The notes under the pieces were generated by a model. The model ran no database searches, had not been told where the DNA came from, and saw nothing but the letters and a program-made list of their open reading frames with translations. From assembly GCA_020853845.1 (NCBI GenBank), contig JADYYD010000155.1, positions 1 to 40,280 of the forward strand: DNA of 40,280 nt, in the 5' to 3' direction. The position numbers were made by a program, and so were the translations under genes. Below, piece by piece: positions 1 through 7,910 of the stretch; within the stretch, counting starts at the first letter, position 1; each line of letters opens with the position of its first letter. Source of the DNA: Candidatus Melainabacteria bacterium (GTDB taxonomy: Bacteria; Cyanobacteriota; Vampirovibrionia; Obscuribacterales; Obscuribacteraceae).

Positions 1-225
1 GGATGGTACGGCGGCTACGGAAAAGTAGTTATCATCAGCCACGGCAGCGACATGGCCACGCTCTATGCTCACTTGTCGCGCGCCGCTGTCTCGGTCGGTG
101 ACAACGTCGGCAAAGGCGATGTCATCGGCTACGAAGGCACCACAGGCTTTTCCACCGGTCCGCACTTGCACTTCGAAGTGCGCGTCAATGGAAAGCCGAA
201 CAATCCGCTCAATTATTTGCGTTAG
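1..225 (+). CDS. M23 family (LytM-type) metallopeptidase, C-terminal fragment
   Basis: The reading frame is open at the left edge, so only the last 74 residues are present. They form the end of a peptidase M23 (lysostaphin/LytM) fold: a YAHLS segment with a zinc-site region His at visible residue 24, the glycine-rich '[17 protein letters not shown]' turn, and the diagnostic PHLHFEV motif with His55 and His57. The fragment ends with the usual NPLNYLR tail. Such enzymes cut peptidoglycan cross-bridges in the periplasm, or act as inactive activators of amidases when zinc ligands are lost. The HxH pair is kept here, so activity is possible. The N-terminal half, including any signal peptide, LysM or coiled coil, lies outside the window. 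A terminator follows about 40 bases downstream. Confidence 0.9.
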   Translation, partial: GWYGGYGKVVIISHGSDMATLYAHLSRAAVSVGDNVGKGDVIGYEGTTGFSTGPHLHFEVRVNGKPNNPLNYLR

Positions 226-266
226 AAGCAAATCCAGACCTTAGATTGGCAATGCATATCAATGCA

Positions 267-299
267 AAACGCCACGAAACTTTCGAATTCGTGGCGTTT
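267..299. terminator. Bidirectional rho-independent terminator
   Basis: A perfect 12-bp inverted repeat (AAACGCCACGAA at 267-278 and TTCGTGGCGTTT at 288-299) encloses a 9-base loop. The arms end in A and T runs, so the structure can terminate transcription from both sides. It lies between the convergent M23 peptidase gene and the leftward small gene at 370-627. Confidence 0.75.
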
Positions 300-369
300 A
301 CCGATGCATTTTCGACTGGGTCAGATTGGCAGGCTAAAAGACAGCCGGCCTCCACCAGTCTCTTTACAC

Positions 370-627
370 TCAGGCTATGCGTTGCGCTTTGTTCTTGAGC
401 TCTTTGACGAGGTCTTCTTGTCCAAGCAAGTAGCCTCTGCGAGCCTGATCATCAGCATAGGAGATGATCGCTTCTGTGACGTTGTTGAGCATGGAGATCG
501 GCACGAACTCGCTAATCTGGTTCAGCAAGCGCTCGACAGTGACCCATTCTTCGGTGTTCAGCGGGATGGCATCATCCAATCTGGCGATTATCGTGTAGTT
601 GCGGAGTTTATCTGCCCTGGTATTCAT
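370..627 (-). CDS. Small hypothetical protein, 85 aa
   Basis: I do not recognise the family. The 85-residue product is soluble, mixed alpha-helical in appearance and acidic in the middle, with a helical basic C-terminus and no signal peptide or membrane segment. The ATG at 625-627 is preceded by AGGTGA at good spacing, which is the main reason for preferring this strand over a 136-codon frame on the other strand. That opposing frame has a low-quality composition and overlaps the terminator. The gene points toward the bidirectional terminator at 267-299, which would end its transcript. No function can be assigned. Confidence 0.6.
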   Translation of the reverse strand: MNTRADKLRNYTIIARLDDAIPLNTEEWVTVERLLNQISEFVPISMLNNVTEAIISYADDQARRGYLLGQEDLVKELKNKAQRIA

Positions 628-820
628 TGCCTGTCACCTGCATGTGTGATTCCGACCCGCGGTTGCGCTTAGTCGCTGGTTAAGCTTCTAAATGCCCAAC
701 CCTTGGAAACCGCTATAGTTACTGGCTTCAAGAACCAAAATTGGTTTCTATCTCACCGAGACTTTTATGCCCGGAAAATTTTTGTTTAACACCACTTAAT
801 AGTTGCCAAGCCTAAAAACG

Positions 821-2302
821 TTATTTGGAATACTTTTGAGCATAGAGTTCTTTCACAAAAGCCTCAGCCTGTGCGCGATCCTCGACTTCCCTCAAATCTC
901 TGGCTTCCTCGAGAGCTTTTAAAAGCTCGCCGATTACCGGACCGGACTTCAAGCCGAGGAGCTGCATGATGTCATGACCGCCAAGCAAGGGCTTGAGAGT
1001 GACTATCTCGTTGAGAAACACCTGATACCCGTGCATCAAAGAAACGAGCCCATTTTCGAGATTTTCGCGACTTTCGCCGCAGAGCCCGGCGCCGCGGGTG
1101 GCTCCCAGATCGGCGAAAGCCACCATCATCAGCTCGGGAACGTCGTCTTGGACAGTTCTGTAGAACCGGTTTATTGCCCTGGCTGTAGGCGGTCCCTGGT
1201 GAAAAAGCTGTCCCGGGCGCAAATGAAACTCGACAAGACGAGTAATCAAGCGCTCGACTGGGCGTGACCAGCGCATTCTCTCAGCGATTACGGCGGTCAT
1301 TTGAGCGCCCAGTTTGTCGTGAGCGACGAAAGTATGGCGCCCTTCCGGTGTTATCTCCCATGTGCCGGGCTTGCCGATATCGTGAAGGATACAAGCCAGG
1401 CGAGTCGCCGAAAGACGGCTCACACCGGCGCAGAGTTCTTTACCGGCGCTTTCATGCATCCAAAGAGGAAGGTCCGGCCAGCGTTTATCCAGCTCGGATA
1501 CCGTGATGATGCTGTGCTCGAACAAACCCAGATGGTGGAAGGAATTGGCGGTCACCCTGCGGCATTCGACCAGTTCAGGAAAGATGACTTCCAGCACACC
1601 AGAATCAGCAAGCTGATTGGTCAAATGACCGCCAAAGGGACCGGATAGACTTTCAAACAACTCAAAATTGATGCGCTCCGGAGCAACCCGGCTCAGTCCC
1701 CCCACCAGTTCTTTGACCCAGGCAAGCGTAGTCGCCTCTATCTCAGCGTTTAACTGATGTGCGAATCTGAAAGTCCTCAAGACCCGCAAAGGGTCATCTA
1801 TAAAAGTATGGCGAGAAACAGCTCTTATCAGCTTAGCCCTTAAGTCTTCAAGGCCGCCCGCCAGGTCGAGAACTTCATCGGGGTACCGACTGTCCCATGC
1901 CAGTGCGTTGACAGTGAAGTCTCTGCGCTTCAGATCACTCTCAATCGTTCCGCCCACGCAGCCGGCGAAATCCAGAATGCTGCCTTCGTCAAAAACCACC
2001 CGCGCAGTGTCGTTTTCCTCATCTAAAGGAACGAAATGTCCGTCCATCTCGGTGGCGATCAACTGGGCGAAATTGAAGGCCGGCCCACCTGCGACTGCAA
2101 AATCGACATCCCGCTTTTTTGCGGGTTTAGATTCGCCCTTCTTGATATCCTTCGGGTTGTCAGGCAGAACAATGCTGTCTCTGACATAACCACCCACTAT
2201 ATATGTAGAGACTTCGCAAGCGGCAGCATGGCTCAAAACCCGCTTTACCAGCGGACTTTCCATAGGATGGCAGGCGCGAGCGAACTCGACTTTGGTTCTC
2301 AT
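821..2302 (-). CDS. cca: CCA tRNA nucleotidyltransferase / poly(A) polymerase family, with HD domain
   Basis: Class II nucleotidyltransferase of 493 residues that adds or repairs the 3' CCA end of tRNA, or adds poly(A) in some relatives. Visible motifs in order: YIVGGYVRD (34-42), the metal-binding RDVDFAV (64-70, DxD), RRDFTVNAL (126-134), and the nucleotide-selecting DDPLRVLRTFRFA (169-181). An HD-domain motif ILHDIGK follows (H307, D308), and the C-terminal LLGGHDIMQLLG region (439-450) is common in CCA enzymes. The enzyme type (CCA-adding or A-adding only) cannot be settled by reading. The ATG has AGGA five bases upstream. It is 39 bases downstream of the flippase-like gene on the same strand, so the two probably share a transcript. 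A lysine-rich insert at 50-63 interrupts the space before the DxD motif. Confidence 0.93.
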   Translation of the reverse strand: MRTKVEFARACHPMESPLVKRVLSHAAACEVSTYIVGGYVRDSIVLPDNPKDIKKGESKPAKKRDVDFAVAGGPAFNFAQLIATEMDGHFVPLDEENDTARVVFDEGSILDFAGCVGGTIESDLKRRDFTVNALAWDSRYPDEVLDLAGGLEDLRAKLIRAVSRHTFIDDPLRVLRTFRFAHQLNAEIEATTLAWVKELVGGLSRVAPERINFELFESLSGPFGGHLTNQLADSGVLEVIFPELVECRRVTANSFHHLGLFEHSIITVSELDKRWPDLPLWMHESAGKELCAGVSRLSATRLACILHDIGKPGTWEITPEGRHTFVAHDKLGAQMTAVIAERMRWSRPVERLITRLVEFHLRPGQLFHQGPPTARAINRFYRTVQDDVPELMMVAFADLGATRGAGLCGESRENLENGLVSLMHGYQVFLNEIVTLKPLLGGHDIMQLLGLKSGPVIGELLKALEEARDLREVEDRAQAEAFVKELYAQKYSK

Positions 2303-2341
2303 GGCGTTCCTGAGTCTGATTGGACGGCAAAACCGGCAAAT

Positions 2342-3526
2342 CTAAGCCGTTTCGGCTTCCTCTTGCTGGACGTGCTCGAACTCTTCTCGTTCTTCTTTGG
2401 AGATTTGCAGGTGACCGGCGAAATACACAATTCCGCCCACCAGGCTGCTGAGAGTGGTCAGAGCCAGCCACATCATCGCATAAGTAAGTGCATGAGAATT
2501 GTCCACGCCGATGAAAGTGAGGAAATAGGTGTATGCCCATTCACGGATGCCTATGCCGTTGAAACTCGGCGTAACGAAGCCGAGAACGGCTACGCATGGG
2601 TAAAAGACGAAGTAGTACCAGATAGGAATCGTCGTCAAACCGAGCGCCAAGCCGATAGTGACGTGCACAAGCACAATCACTAATTGAAGGATGACGGATA
2701 GAAAGATTGCCGAAGCCACGAGCTTTCTATCGTGCCAGTAGACCTTGGCCGCGGAATTTTCGAACCGCCTGGTCACCCAATTTTCAGGTCCGAGAATCAT
2801 TCTGCAGAGCTTGGGAGCAAAAGGAAGCACGAGAAAAATTGCCACGGTGCCAAGCAAAATGGGCAATTTCAATGTCAAAGGAAGATTGCCTGCCGGCCCC
2901 GTCAAAATGCCGATGGTTCCGAAAAGAAACAGGACGGCAATACCGACAGTGCGGTCGGCAAGCACAGAATAGAAGGCGCTCTTGTATTTGCCCGTACCTT
3001 TAGACAAATAGTATCCGCGTGAGAAATCTCCGCCGACAGTGGACGGCAGAAACAGGTTGAAGAAAAGTCCCACATAGCAAAACTGCAGGAGTGCCATCAG
3101 AGGCTTGCGCAAGCCGACGGCATCGGCAAGCAATTGCCAGCGCTTGGCGTTGATAATGACCGAACCAAGAAAGAGAGCTATGGCTAAAGAAAGATACCAG
3201 CCGTTTGATTGAAGCGCGACTTCCCAGCTCTTGGTCAAATCGACCTTACCGAAAAGAAAGAGGCTGGCAAACATCAAACCACTGAAAGTCAGCTTTAGAT
3301 TGAGTTTTGCTTGCTTTGACAGGCGAATGTTTTTCAGAGCGCCGATGATGGGATGGGATTTCAACTGCGTGCTGTCCACGTCGGATACCGTTTCGCCCCC
3401 GTTTCTCATTTGAATAGCGGATGACGATGTATGTGACTCATTGCCGGGTGCAATATCAACCCTTTCAGCATACGCGGGTGAGACCATTTGGGATGCGTTT
3501 GTCCTGATGACTTCCAGAAAATTCAC
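2342..3526 (-). CDS. Lysylphosphatidylglycerol synthase TM region/UPF0104-type membrane flippase
   Basis: A 394-residue polytopic membrane protein of the family of the MprF flippase half, AglD and YbhN (PF03706-like). After a soluble N-terminal tail of about 75 residues there are roughly eight hydrophobic segments. Family signatures are FLPSTVGGDFSR (159-170), LADRT (189-193) and NGIGIREWA (323-331). Members move or modify lipids in the inner membrane, or accompany glycosyltransferases; the substrate cannot be read from sequence. No cytoplasmic aminoacyl-transferase half is attached. The GTG start at 3524-3526 has a weak AGG 8 bases away. An internal ATG at 3407-3409 is an alternative that would shorten the tail by 39 residues. 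The cca gene follows on the same strand. Confidence 0.85.
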   Translation of the reverse strand: MNFLEVIRTNASQMVSPAYAERVDIAPGNESHTSSSAIQMRNGGETVSDVDSTQLKSHPIIGALKNIRLSKQAKLNLKLTFSGLMFASLFLFGKVDLTKSWEVALQSNGWYLSLAIALFLGSVIINAKRWQLLADAVGLRKPLMALLQFCYVGLFFNLFLPSTVGGDFSRGYYLSKGTGKYKSAFYSVLADRTVGIAVLFLFGTIGILTGPAGNLPLTLKLPILLGTVAIFLVLPFAPKLCRMILGPENWVTRRFENSAAKVYWHDRKLVASAIFLSVILQLVIVLVHVTIGLALGLTTIPIWYYFVFYPCVAVLGFVTPSFNGIGIREWAYTYFLTFIGVDNSHALTYAMMWLALTTLSSLVGGIVYFAGHLQISKEEREEFEHVQQEEAETA

Positions 3527-3874
3527 TCAAAAACCTGTTCAATGTTAGGTCAGTGGGGTCGAGGAGTTAAACCCCAAAGAGTTAACTTAGGCTCGATCTA
3601 TGGATCTTTTGGGTAAAAAGCTATCGACTGTTGGCAAGTCGCGGGCTAAAATAAGATTTTGTTAAAATCGCTTCCCCGTCTGCCTGTTGGGACTTCAGCC
3701 GGTATTCCTCAAGAAACCTTGCCCGAGCGGCTGAGTCTATAAATTTGGTGGTCTGAATAAGTTGAAAGAAGTCGGACAGTGATTTGCTTTAATTCACAGA
3801 TTTTTGGCGGGTAGAGCCGCCATGATCTAATATCAATAGTAGATGCTTTAAATACTTAAGAGGAAACTGAGTTC
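3527..3874. other. 348-base divergent intergenic region
   Basis: This gap separates the leftward flippase gene from the rightward S41 protease gene and must hold both promoters, but no convincing -35/-10 pair was found on either strand. Two short inverted repeats are visible: TGGGGT/ACCCCA (3554-3559 and 3571-3576) in the flippase leader, and TGGCGG/CCGCCA (3805-3810 and 3817-3822), about 50 bases before the protease start. A 16-base stretch at 3719-3734 resembles the D-arm region of tRNA-Ser, but no tRNA is present. Confidence 0.5.
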
Positions 3875-5254
3875 GTGGAACAGAGAAGAGTAGCCCGTAT
3901 CGGCATTCCGTTGGTTTTGTGTTTGCTCTTTTTCGGTGTTCAATGCTGGCTGCTCACGAGCGGCAGCAAGACTCAGCCCGCCCAGATGCTGATCGCCGAC
4001 ACCTCGGAGCTGAAGGCGTCACCGGCATTGGCGGAGGTGAGCACGAACGTTCCCCCGCAGGTTCTTTACGCCCGCGCCTGGAAACTGCTCAAGGACAATT
4101 TCTACGAGCAAGGCTTCAATACGCAGGATTGGAGCCGCTGGCAGCATCATTACGACGGCAAGTTGAAAACGCCGGAAGATGCCCACAAGGCTATCGAAAC
4201 CATGTTGGCCAGCCTGGCTGATCCATATACACGATTTCTCGATCGCGATTCCTTCGATGAAGAAAAATCGCAGATTGAAGCTCACTTGTTCGGCGTCGGC
4301 ATGCAGCTCGGCATGAACAAAGAACACAAAGTCGTAGTGATTGCGCCCATTGAAGGAACTCCGGCGTTCAATGCCGGCGTGCATCCCGGCGACGAGATTC
4401 TGGAAGTAAACAACAAACCTGTTAAAGGCCAATCGCTCGATCAAGTCGTCAAACAAATTCGTGGCGAGATCAATTCAATCGTCAGCATCACTTTCCTGCG
4501 CAAGCAGGACAAGCGCAAAGTCTCGCTCAAACGCGCGGAAATTCCGATCAAGGCTGTGGCAAGCTGTGAAATTTTGCCGGACAACCTTGGCTATATCCGG
4601 CTGGACAGTTTCATCTCGCAAAAAGCCAACTCCGAGATGCGTCAGGCGCTGAAAAAACTCAGCAATACGGACGGGCTCATCATCGATTTGAGAAACAACC
4701 CTGGTGGTCTGCTTTCCAACGCGATAGACATTGCCAATATGTTCCTGGATCATGGCACCATCGTCAGTACCATTGACAGCGAAGGCTACAAAGCGAAAAC
4801 GGAAGCGGCAAACAGCCCGATTTCCAAACAACCGATTGTGGTTCTGATCAACCAGGGCAGTGCTTCTGCATCAGAAATTCTTTCCGGCGCCCTGCATGAC
4901 AATGAAAGAGCTAAACTGGTCGGGCAAAAAACCTTCGGCAAGGGGCTTGTGCAGTCGATTAACAGGCTAGACGACGGCTCCGGCATCAACGTGACCATCG
5001 CCAGATATTTGACGCCCAATGATGTGGACATTCACAAACAAGGCATCAGTCCTGACAAAGATTGCGAAGTCGTGCTCAAAGACGATGATTACACCAAGGG
5101 TCGCGGACCATGGTGGATCGACCTCTCTTATTCCAATTTCAAGCATTCACCGAAAGACGGAAAAGACGTCCAGCTTGCAAAAGCAGTGGAAGTCTTGAAA
5201 AAGGAAGTAAGCACTCAGCCGAGCCACAAGACGGTATCGCTGAAGAAGCACTAA
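3875..5254 (+). CDS. ctpA: S41 family C-terminal processing peptidase (CtpA-like)
   Basis: Membrane-anchored serine protease of 459 residues that trims or degrades envelope proteins. Order of parts: a cytoplasmic RR-rich start, one N-terminal transmembrane or signal segment (9-28), a cap region, a PDZ domain at about 138-218 that reads the substrate C-terminus, and the S41 catalytic domain. The Ser/Lys dyad is intact. In GSASASEI the nucleophile is S331, exactly 25 residues before K356 in TFGKGLVQ, the same spacing as in D1 processing protease and E. coli Prc, and Q360 is kept. The GTG start at 3875 is preceded by AGAGGA about 10 bases upstream. The gene converges on the adenosyltransferase gene with only 7 bases between stops and no terminator. 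Orthology to a specific Ctp paralogue is not certain. Confidence 0.93.
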   Translation: MEQRRVARIGIPLVLCLLFFGVQCWLLTSGSKTQPAQMLIADTSELKASPALAEVSTNVPPQVLYARAWKLLKDNFYEQGFNTQDWSRWQHHYDGKLKTPEDAHKAIETMLASLADPYTRFLDRDSFDEEKSQIEAHLFGVGMQLGMNKEHKVVVIAPIEGTPAFNAGVHPGDEILEVNNKPVKGQSLDQVVKQIRGEINSIVSITFLRKQDKRKVSLKRAEIPIKAVASCEILPDNLGYIRLDSFISQKANSEMRQALKKLSNTDGLIIDLRNNPGGLLSNAIDIANMFLDHGTIVSTIDSEGYKAKTEAANSPISKQPIVVLINQGSASASEILSGALHDNERAKLVGQKTFGKGLVQSINRLDDGSGINVTIARYLTPNDVDIHKQGISPDKDCEVVLKDDDYTKGRGPWWIDLSYSNFKHSPKDGKDVQLAKAVEVLKKEVSTQPSHKTVSLKKH

Positions 5255-5261
5255 TCGCCGC

Positions 5262-5858
5262 TCAACAATCCATGCCTTCTATGGCTTTGCCGTGGTGGCG
5301 CAACTGGGTCGTCGTGGAAATCGTCGTTGCTTGTTCCATCAACCAATCCGGCGCCCTGCGCCCGGTCAAAACCAGGACGGTGGGATCTTGGCGATGCTCG
5401 AAAGTTGCCTTGACCGTATCCCAATCGACCAAACCGACGCGAGCCACATCGAGAATTTCATCGCCGATGACTATGTCATCGCCACGCTTCAAAGCTTCTG
5501 CTACGAATTCCAGTCCCGCCAAAGCCTCAGTTTTATCCTCAGGCAAGATGCCGTTGGGAGAGCTGTACAGCCGAAAGCTTCCTTTCGGTCCGGTGCCAAG
5601 ACGATTGACGCCCGAATACTTGACGCTCAGCTTGCCGAAGCCGGGAGCCTGATGGTTGGCTAACACGCGCAACGCTTCGCCTTCGCTGGAATTTTCTTCC
5701 AGCTTGTCGAAAAAGGCGAGAGTGACGTTCTTGCCTTTGCTCAACGCTCTGAGCATCACGCCGAAAGTGGCAGTGGTTTTGCCGCAGCCTGTGCCCAGAT
5801 ACAGCCGTATTTTTTCGTGAACTGCCTTCGCCTGTGGGTCTGTCTCGGTTGTCATCAT
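5262..5858 (-). CDS. Cob(I)yrinic acid a,c-diamide / corrinoid adenosyltransferase (CobO/BtuR type)
   Basis: Enzyme of 198 residues that transfers adenosyl from ATP to a reduced corrinoid, the step that makes the coenzyme form of vitamin B12. The phosphate loop GTGCGKTT (22-29) replaces the usual GNGKGKTT. The Walker-B-like GDEILDVARVGLV (132-144) corresponds to the family's LDEINxALxxGLL, and VLTGRRAP (163-170) is the typical VxTGRxAP motif. The C-terminus (TTQLRHHGKAIEGMDC) is close in length to the usual 'KAQKGIEF' ending but altered. The ATG codons at 5853-5858 lack an obvious ribosome site. No other cobalamin biosynthesis gene or B12 riboswitch is visible in the window, so the protein more likely serves corrinoid salvage. 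It is 80 bases downstream of the thioesterase gene on the same strand. Confidence 0.88.
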   Translation of the reverse strand: MMTTETDPQAKAVHEKIRLYLGTGCGKTTATFGVMLRALSKGKNVTLAFFDKLEENSSEGEALRVLANHQAPGFGKLSVKYSGVNRLGTGPKGSFRLYSSPNGILPEDKTEALAGLEFVAEALKRGDDIVIGDEILDVARVGLVDWDTVKATFEHRQDPTVLVLTGRRAPDWLMEQATTISTTTQLRHHGKAIEGMDC

Positions 5859-5938
5859 TATGTGGCCGCTGTTCCATTGAAACAGTGCTTATGATAGCCG
5901 GACTGAAGTCTCAGTTCCTCATAATTTATTATGCTAGA

Positions 5939-6340
5939 TCAATTGCGTTCAACCGGAACAGGCTTTCCGTCTTTATCTACGCAGCAGAAAGTAATGTCGG
6001 CTTCGGTCACGGCTATGCGCTTGCCCTGGCGCTTGGATTCCACATCAACGTGTACGGTCACGGACGTATTGCCGATGCGAGTCACCTCGGTGTAAAAACT
6101 GACCGCCTCTCCGACCAGCACAGGGGCGTGAAAGACTACTTCCTTAATGGCCACTGTGACAATTCGCTGGGAGGTGACCTGGCTGACGGCAGCGGCTCCG
6201 GCAAGGTCGATATAGCTCAATATGACGCCGCCGAATATAGTGCCGTGCTTGTTCGTGTCGCGCGGCAGCAGTATTACCCGAATAGCCGGATCGCGCGGTT
6301 CTGCCGCTGCTTCTTTACGGGTTTTATCATTGCCTGCCAT
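5939..6340 (-). CDS. Acyl-CoA thioesterase, hotdog fold (YciA/BFIT-like)
   Basis: A single hotdog domain of 133 residues. The signature LPRDTNKHGTIFGG (25-38), with N30, H32 and the GG turn, followed by D45 in the central helix, matches the YciA/acyl-CoA hydrolase family, which hydrolyses a broad range of acyl-CoAs in the cytoplasm. The FHAPVLVGE segment after the first strand is also typical. Length fits a single-domain, homo-oligomeric enzyme. The ATG at 6338-6340 is preceded by GAGGG at 7 bases. The first 18 residues are polar and probably disordered. Upstream lies the divergent promoter region shared with the beta-barrel protein gene. Confidence 0.88.
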   Translation of the reverse strand: MAGNDKTRKEAAAEPRDPAIRVILLPRDTNKHGTIFGGVILSYIDLAGAAAVSQVTSQRIVTVAIKEVVFHAPVLVGEAVSFYTEVTRIGNTSVTVHVDVESKRQGKRIAVTEADITFCCVDKDGKPVPVERN

Positions 6341-6632
6341 AAAGCGCCCTCAAAGTCCTTAAGACCAGATCTTTCCATTTTGTACGCATTCGATTGTCGC
6401 AGACGCAAGCGCACCTTGATAACGAGCCTATCCTGAGGTTAAACGGCATAAGAGAGATCTCACCGTAAGTGGTGGCAGCCACAAGCAGCGGGTTTGTGCG
6501 TATTAATTTCGCCAAACCGGTAGTCTTGCTTAACCGAAGACATGCGAGGTACTGAAATCGTAGCTATAATCCGAAAGACTCGCCGATTTATATTGGCAAC
6601 CGGTTTTTGAAAGCGTTTTCGCGATTCTAGAA
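6341..6632. other. Divergent intergenic region, 292 bases
   Basis: Separates the leftward thioesterase gene from the rightward beta-barrel protein gene. Short frames exist on the minus strand (for example 6327-6515 and 6460-6717), but they lack ribosome sites and recognisable products, so none is called. One strong -10 element is present on the plus strand (see the separate entry). Confidence 0.5.
6565..6570 (+). promoter_or_regulatory. Candidate -10 element for the beta-barrel gene
   Basis: A perfect TATAAT stands 63 bases before the GTG start at 6633, within GCTATAATCCG. No TTGACA-like -35 is found at 16 to 18 bases upstream, and there is no TGn extension. The same TATAATCC string occurs upstream of two other genes in this window (minus strand 16271-16278 and plus strand 25232-25239). 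Confidence 0.4.
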
Positions 6633-7883
6633 GTGCAAAACAAGAAATCCGCCCCTCAGCCTTCTCATATAGCAGCGCCGGTCGCCGCTCTGGCGTCGAG
6701 CCTTTTCTGCTTGTCAATTTTTGCCTTGCCTGCCGGCGCCTTTGAAGGCATCTCGGGAGCGGCAGGCAATGGTTTGCGCGGTCCGGTACTGCCCGCGGTG
6801 CAGACCAATTTAGCGGACTCGATAGTCAATACCGAAGAAACAACCAACCTTGTGCGGCGGCAAGCTGCATCATCAGTCGTAACTGCCGACCAGGAGCAGG
6901 GAAATAAGGCCGCCGTCTCAGAGCCAGGTGAAAGCAATTCTGCCGACATCCTGAGACCGGCAATGCTGGAAAATCCGACTTCCATCGCCCAGTCAGTTTC
7001 ACGCCAGAACGATATGCAGCAGTTGGATCTCACTCCAATCAAAATTCCGGAGCGCGCTGCTGCATTCAGCACCGTTGATTCGTATAAAGCACGCATGCTC
7101 TACAAACTGCCGGCAAGAATGTTTTTCTCCGGCACATGCGAGAATTCCTTGCGTTTAGAAACAAACGTCTTTCAAACTTCCAGAAACCCGCAGGCTGATG
7201 CGGTTTATCGCGTCCTGCCCAACTTGACGGCCGGGTATGCGCTCACACGCCGCACACGCGTCAGTTCGAACTTCTTCATGTTCAGAGATCAATACGCCAG
7301 CAGAGACAGCCAACTGAGCCGCAACATCTACTCAGTAGGGGTGAGAGCCGATCATGATTTCACCATCAATGACAAAACGACCGTAACTACGGGGCTCTTC
7401 TGCCGCGAGCTGTTTTTCAATTTACAGAATTCAGGCACGCCGCCATTGTCGGACATCATTCCTTCGGCGGTAATCGTTCGAAGAATTGGTCAACATGGCG
7501 CCGCATACGGTAGCGTCATGGGTCAGGTGCGCTTTCAAAAAATGCTCGATCGATTTCAGGAATTCGACCAGTTCTACTCCGTTGGCTATATTCATCGAAA
7601 GAGTCCCTGGGTAATGACTGCCGATTGCACATTCTTGACCAATTTCGGAAACAGCAATCTGCGCGGCGGCAACAACAACCAGGTGTTTGTATTGACAGGA
7701 GAAGTGGCGCGCCAGTTGCACCGCAATATTCCTGTAGCGGCGTTTGTGAGAGCCGAGCCGATATTTAATATGGGAGCAAATTCCAGTCCAGGCTTGGCCG
7801 GCTTCAACTTCAGGCTCTATGGCGGTTTGAGAGCGGAAGTTTCAAAGCCGGCAATCTTCCCAACCAAGCTGGCATCTAAATAG
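6633..7883 (+). CDS. Secreted protein, probable outer-membrane beta-barrel
   Basis: A 416-residue protein with no named family. The first ~36 residues form a Sec signal peptide (basic start, hydrophobic 16-33, likely cut after the AGA at 34-36). Residues 40-160 are polar and low in structure. From about residue 165 to the end the chain alternates hydrophobic and polar residues with frequent Gly, Asn, Tyr and Phe, as in transmembrane beta-strands (for example LTAGYALTRRTRVSSNFFMF and FNFRLYGGLRAEV). This suggests an outer-membrane barrel and hence a diderm cell. The GTG start has no good Shine-Dalgarno sequence, but the signal peptide begins there. It converges on the CHAT-TPR gene with a 27-base gap. 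Pore, assembly or surface roles cannot be told apart from sequence. Confidence 0.7.
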   Translation: MQNKKSAPQPSHIAAPVAALASSLFCLSIFALPAGAFEGISGAAGNGLRGPVLPAVQTNLADSIVNTEETTNLVRRQAASSVVTADQEQGNKAAVSEPGESNSADILRPAMLENPTSIAQSVSRQNDMQQLDLTPIKIPERAAAFSTVDSYKARMLYKLPARMFFSGTCENSLRLETNVFQTSRNPQADAVYRVLPNLTAGYALTRRTRVSSNFFMFRDQYASRDSQLSRNIYSVGVRADHDFTINDKTTVTTGLFCRELFFNLQNSGTPPLSDIIPSAVIVRRIGQHGAAYGSVMGQVRFQKMLDRFQEFDQFYSVGYIHRKSPWVMTADCTFLTNFGNSNLRGGNNNQVFVLTGEVARQLHRNIPVAAFVRAEPIFNMGANSSPGLAGFNFRLYGGLRAEVSKPAIFPTKLASK

Positions 7884-7910
7884 TTTCGCAAAAACCGGTT
7901 CTTGAACGTC

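Noticed and set aside
262-672. Plus-strand frame of 136 codons
   Set aside because: It begins within the terminator and lies opposite the better-supported 85-residue gene with a good ribosome site; no recognisable product.
3719-3734. TTGCCCGAGCGGCTGA resembles the D-arm region of tRNA-Ser
   Set aside because: There is no acceptor stem, anticodon arm or GTTC T-arm at the expected distance, so it is chance similarity or at most a remnant.
6327-6717. Two short minus-strand frames upstream of the beta-barrel gene
   Set aside because: No ribosome site, no family match, and the second overlaps the signal peptide coding region of the plus-strand gene.
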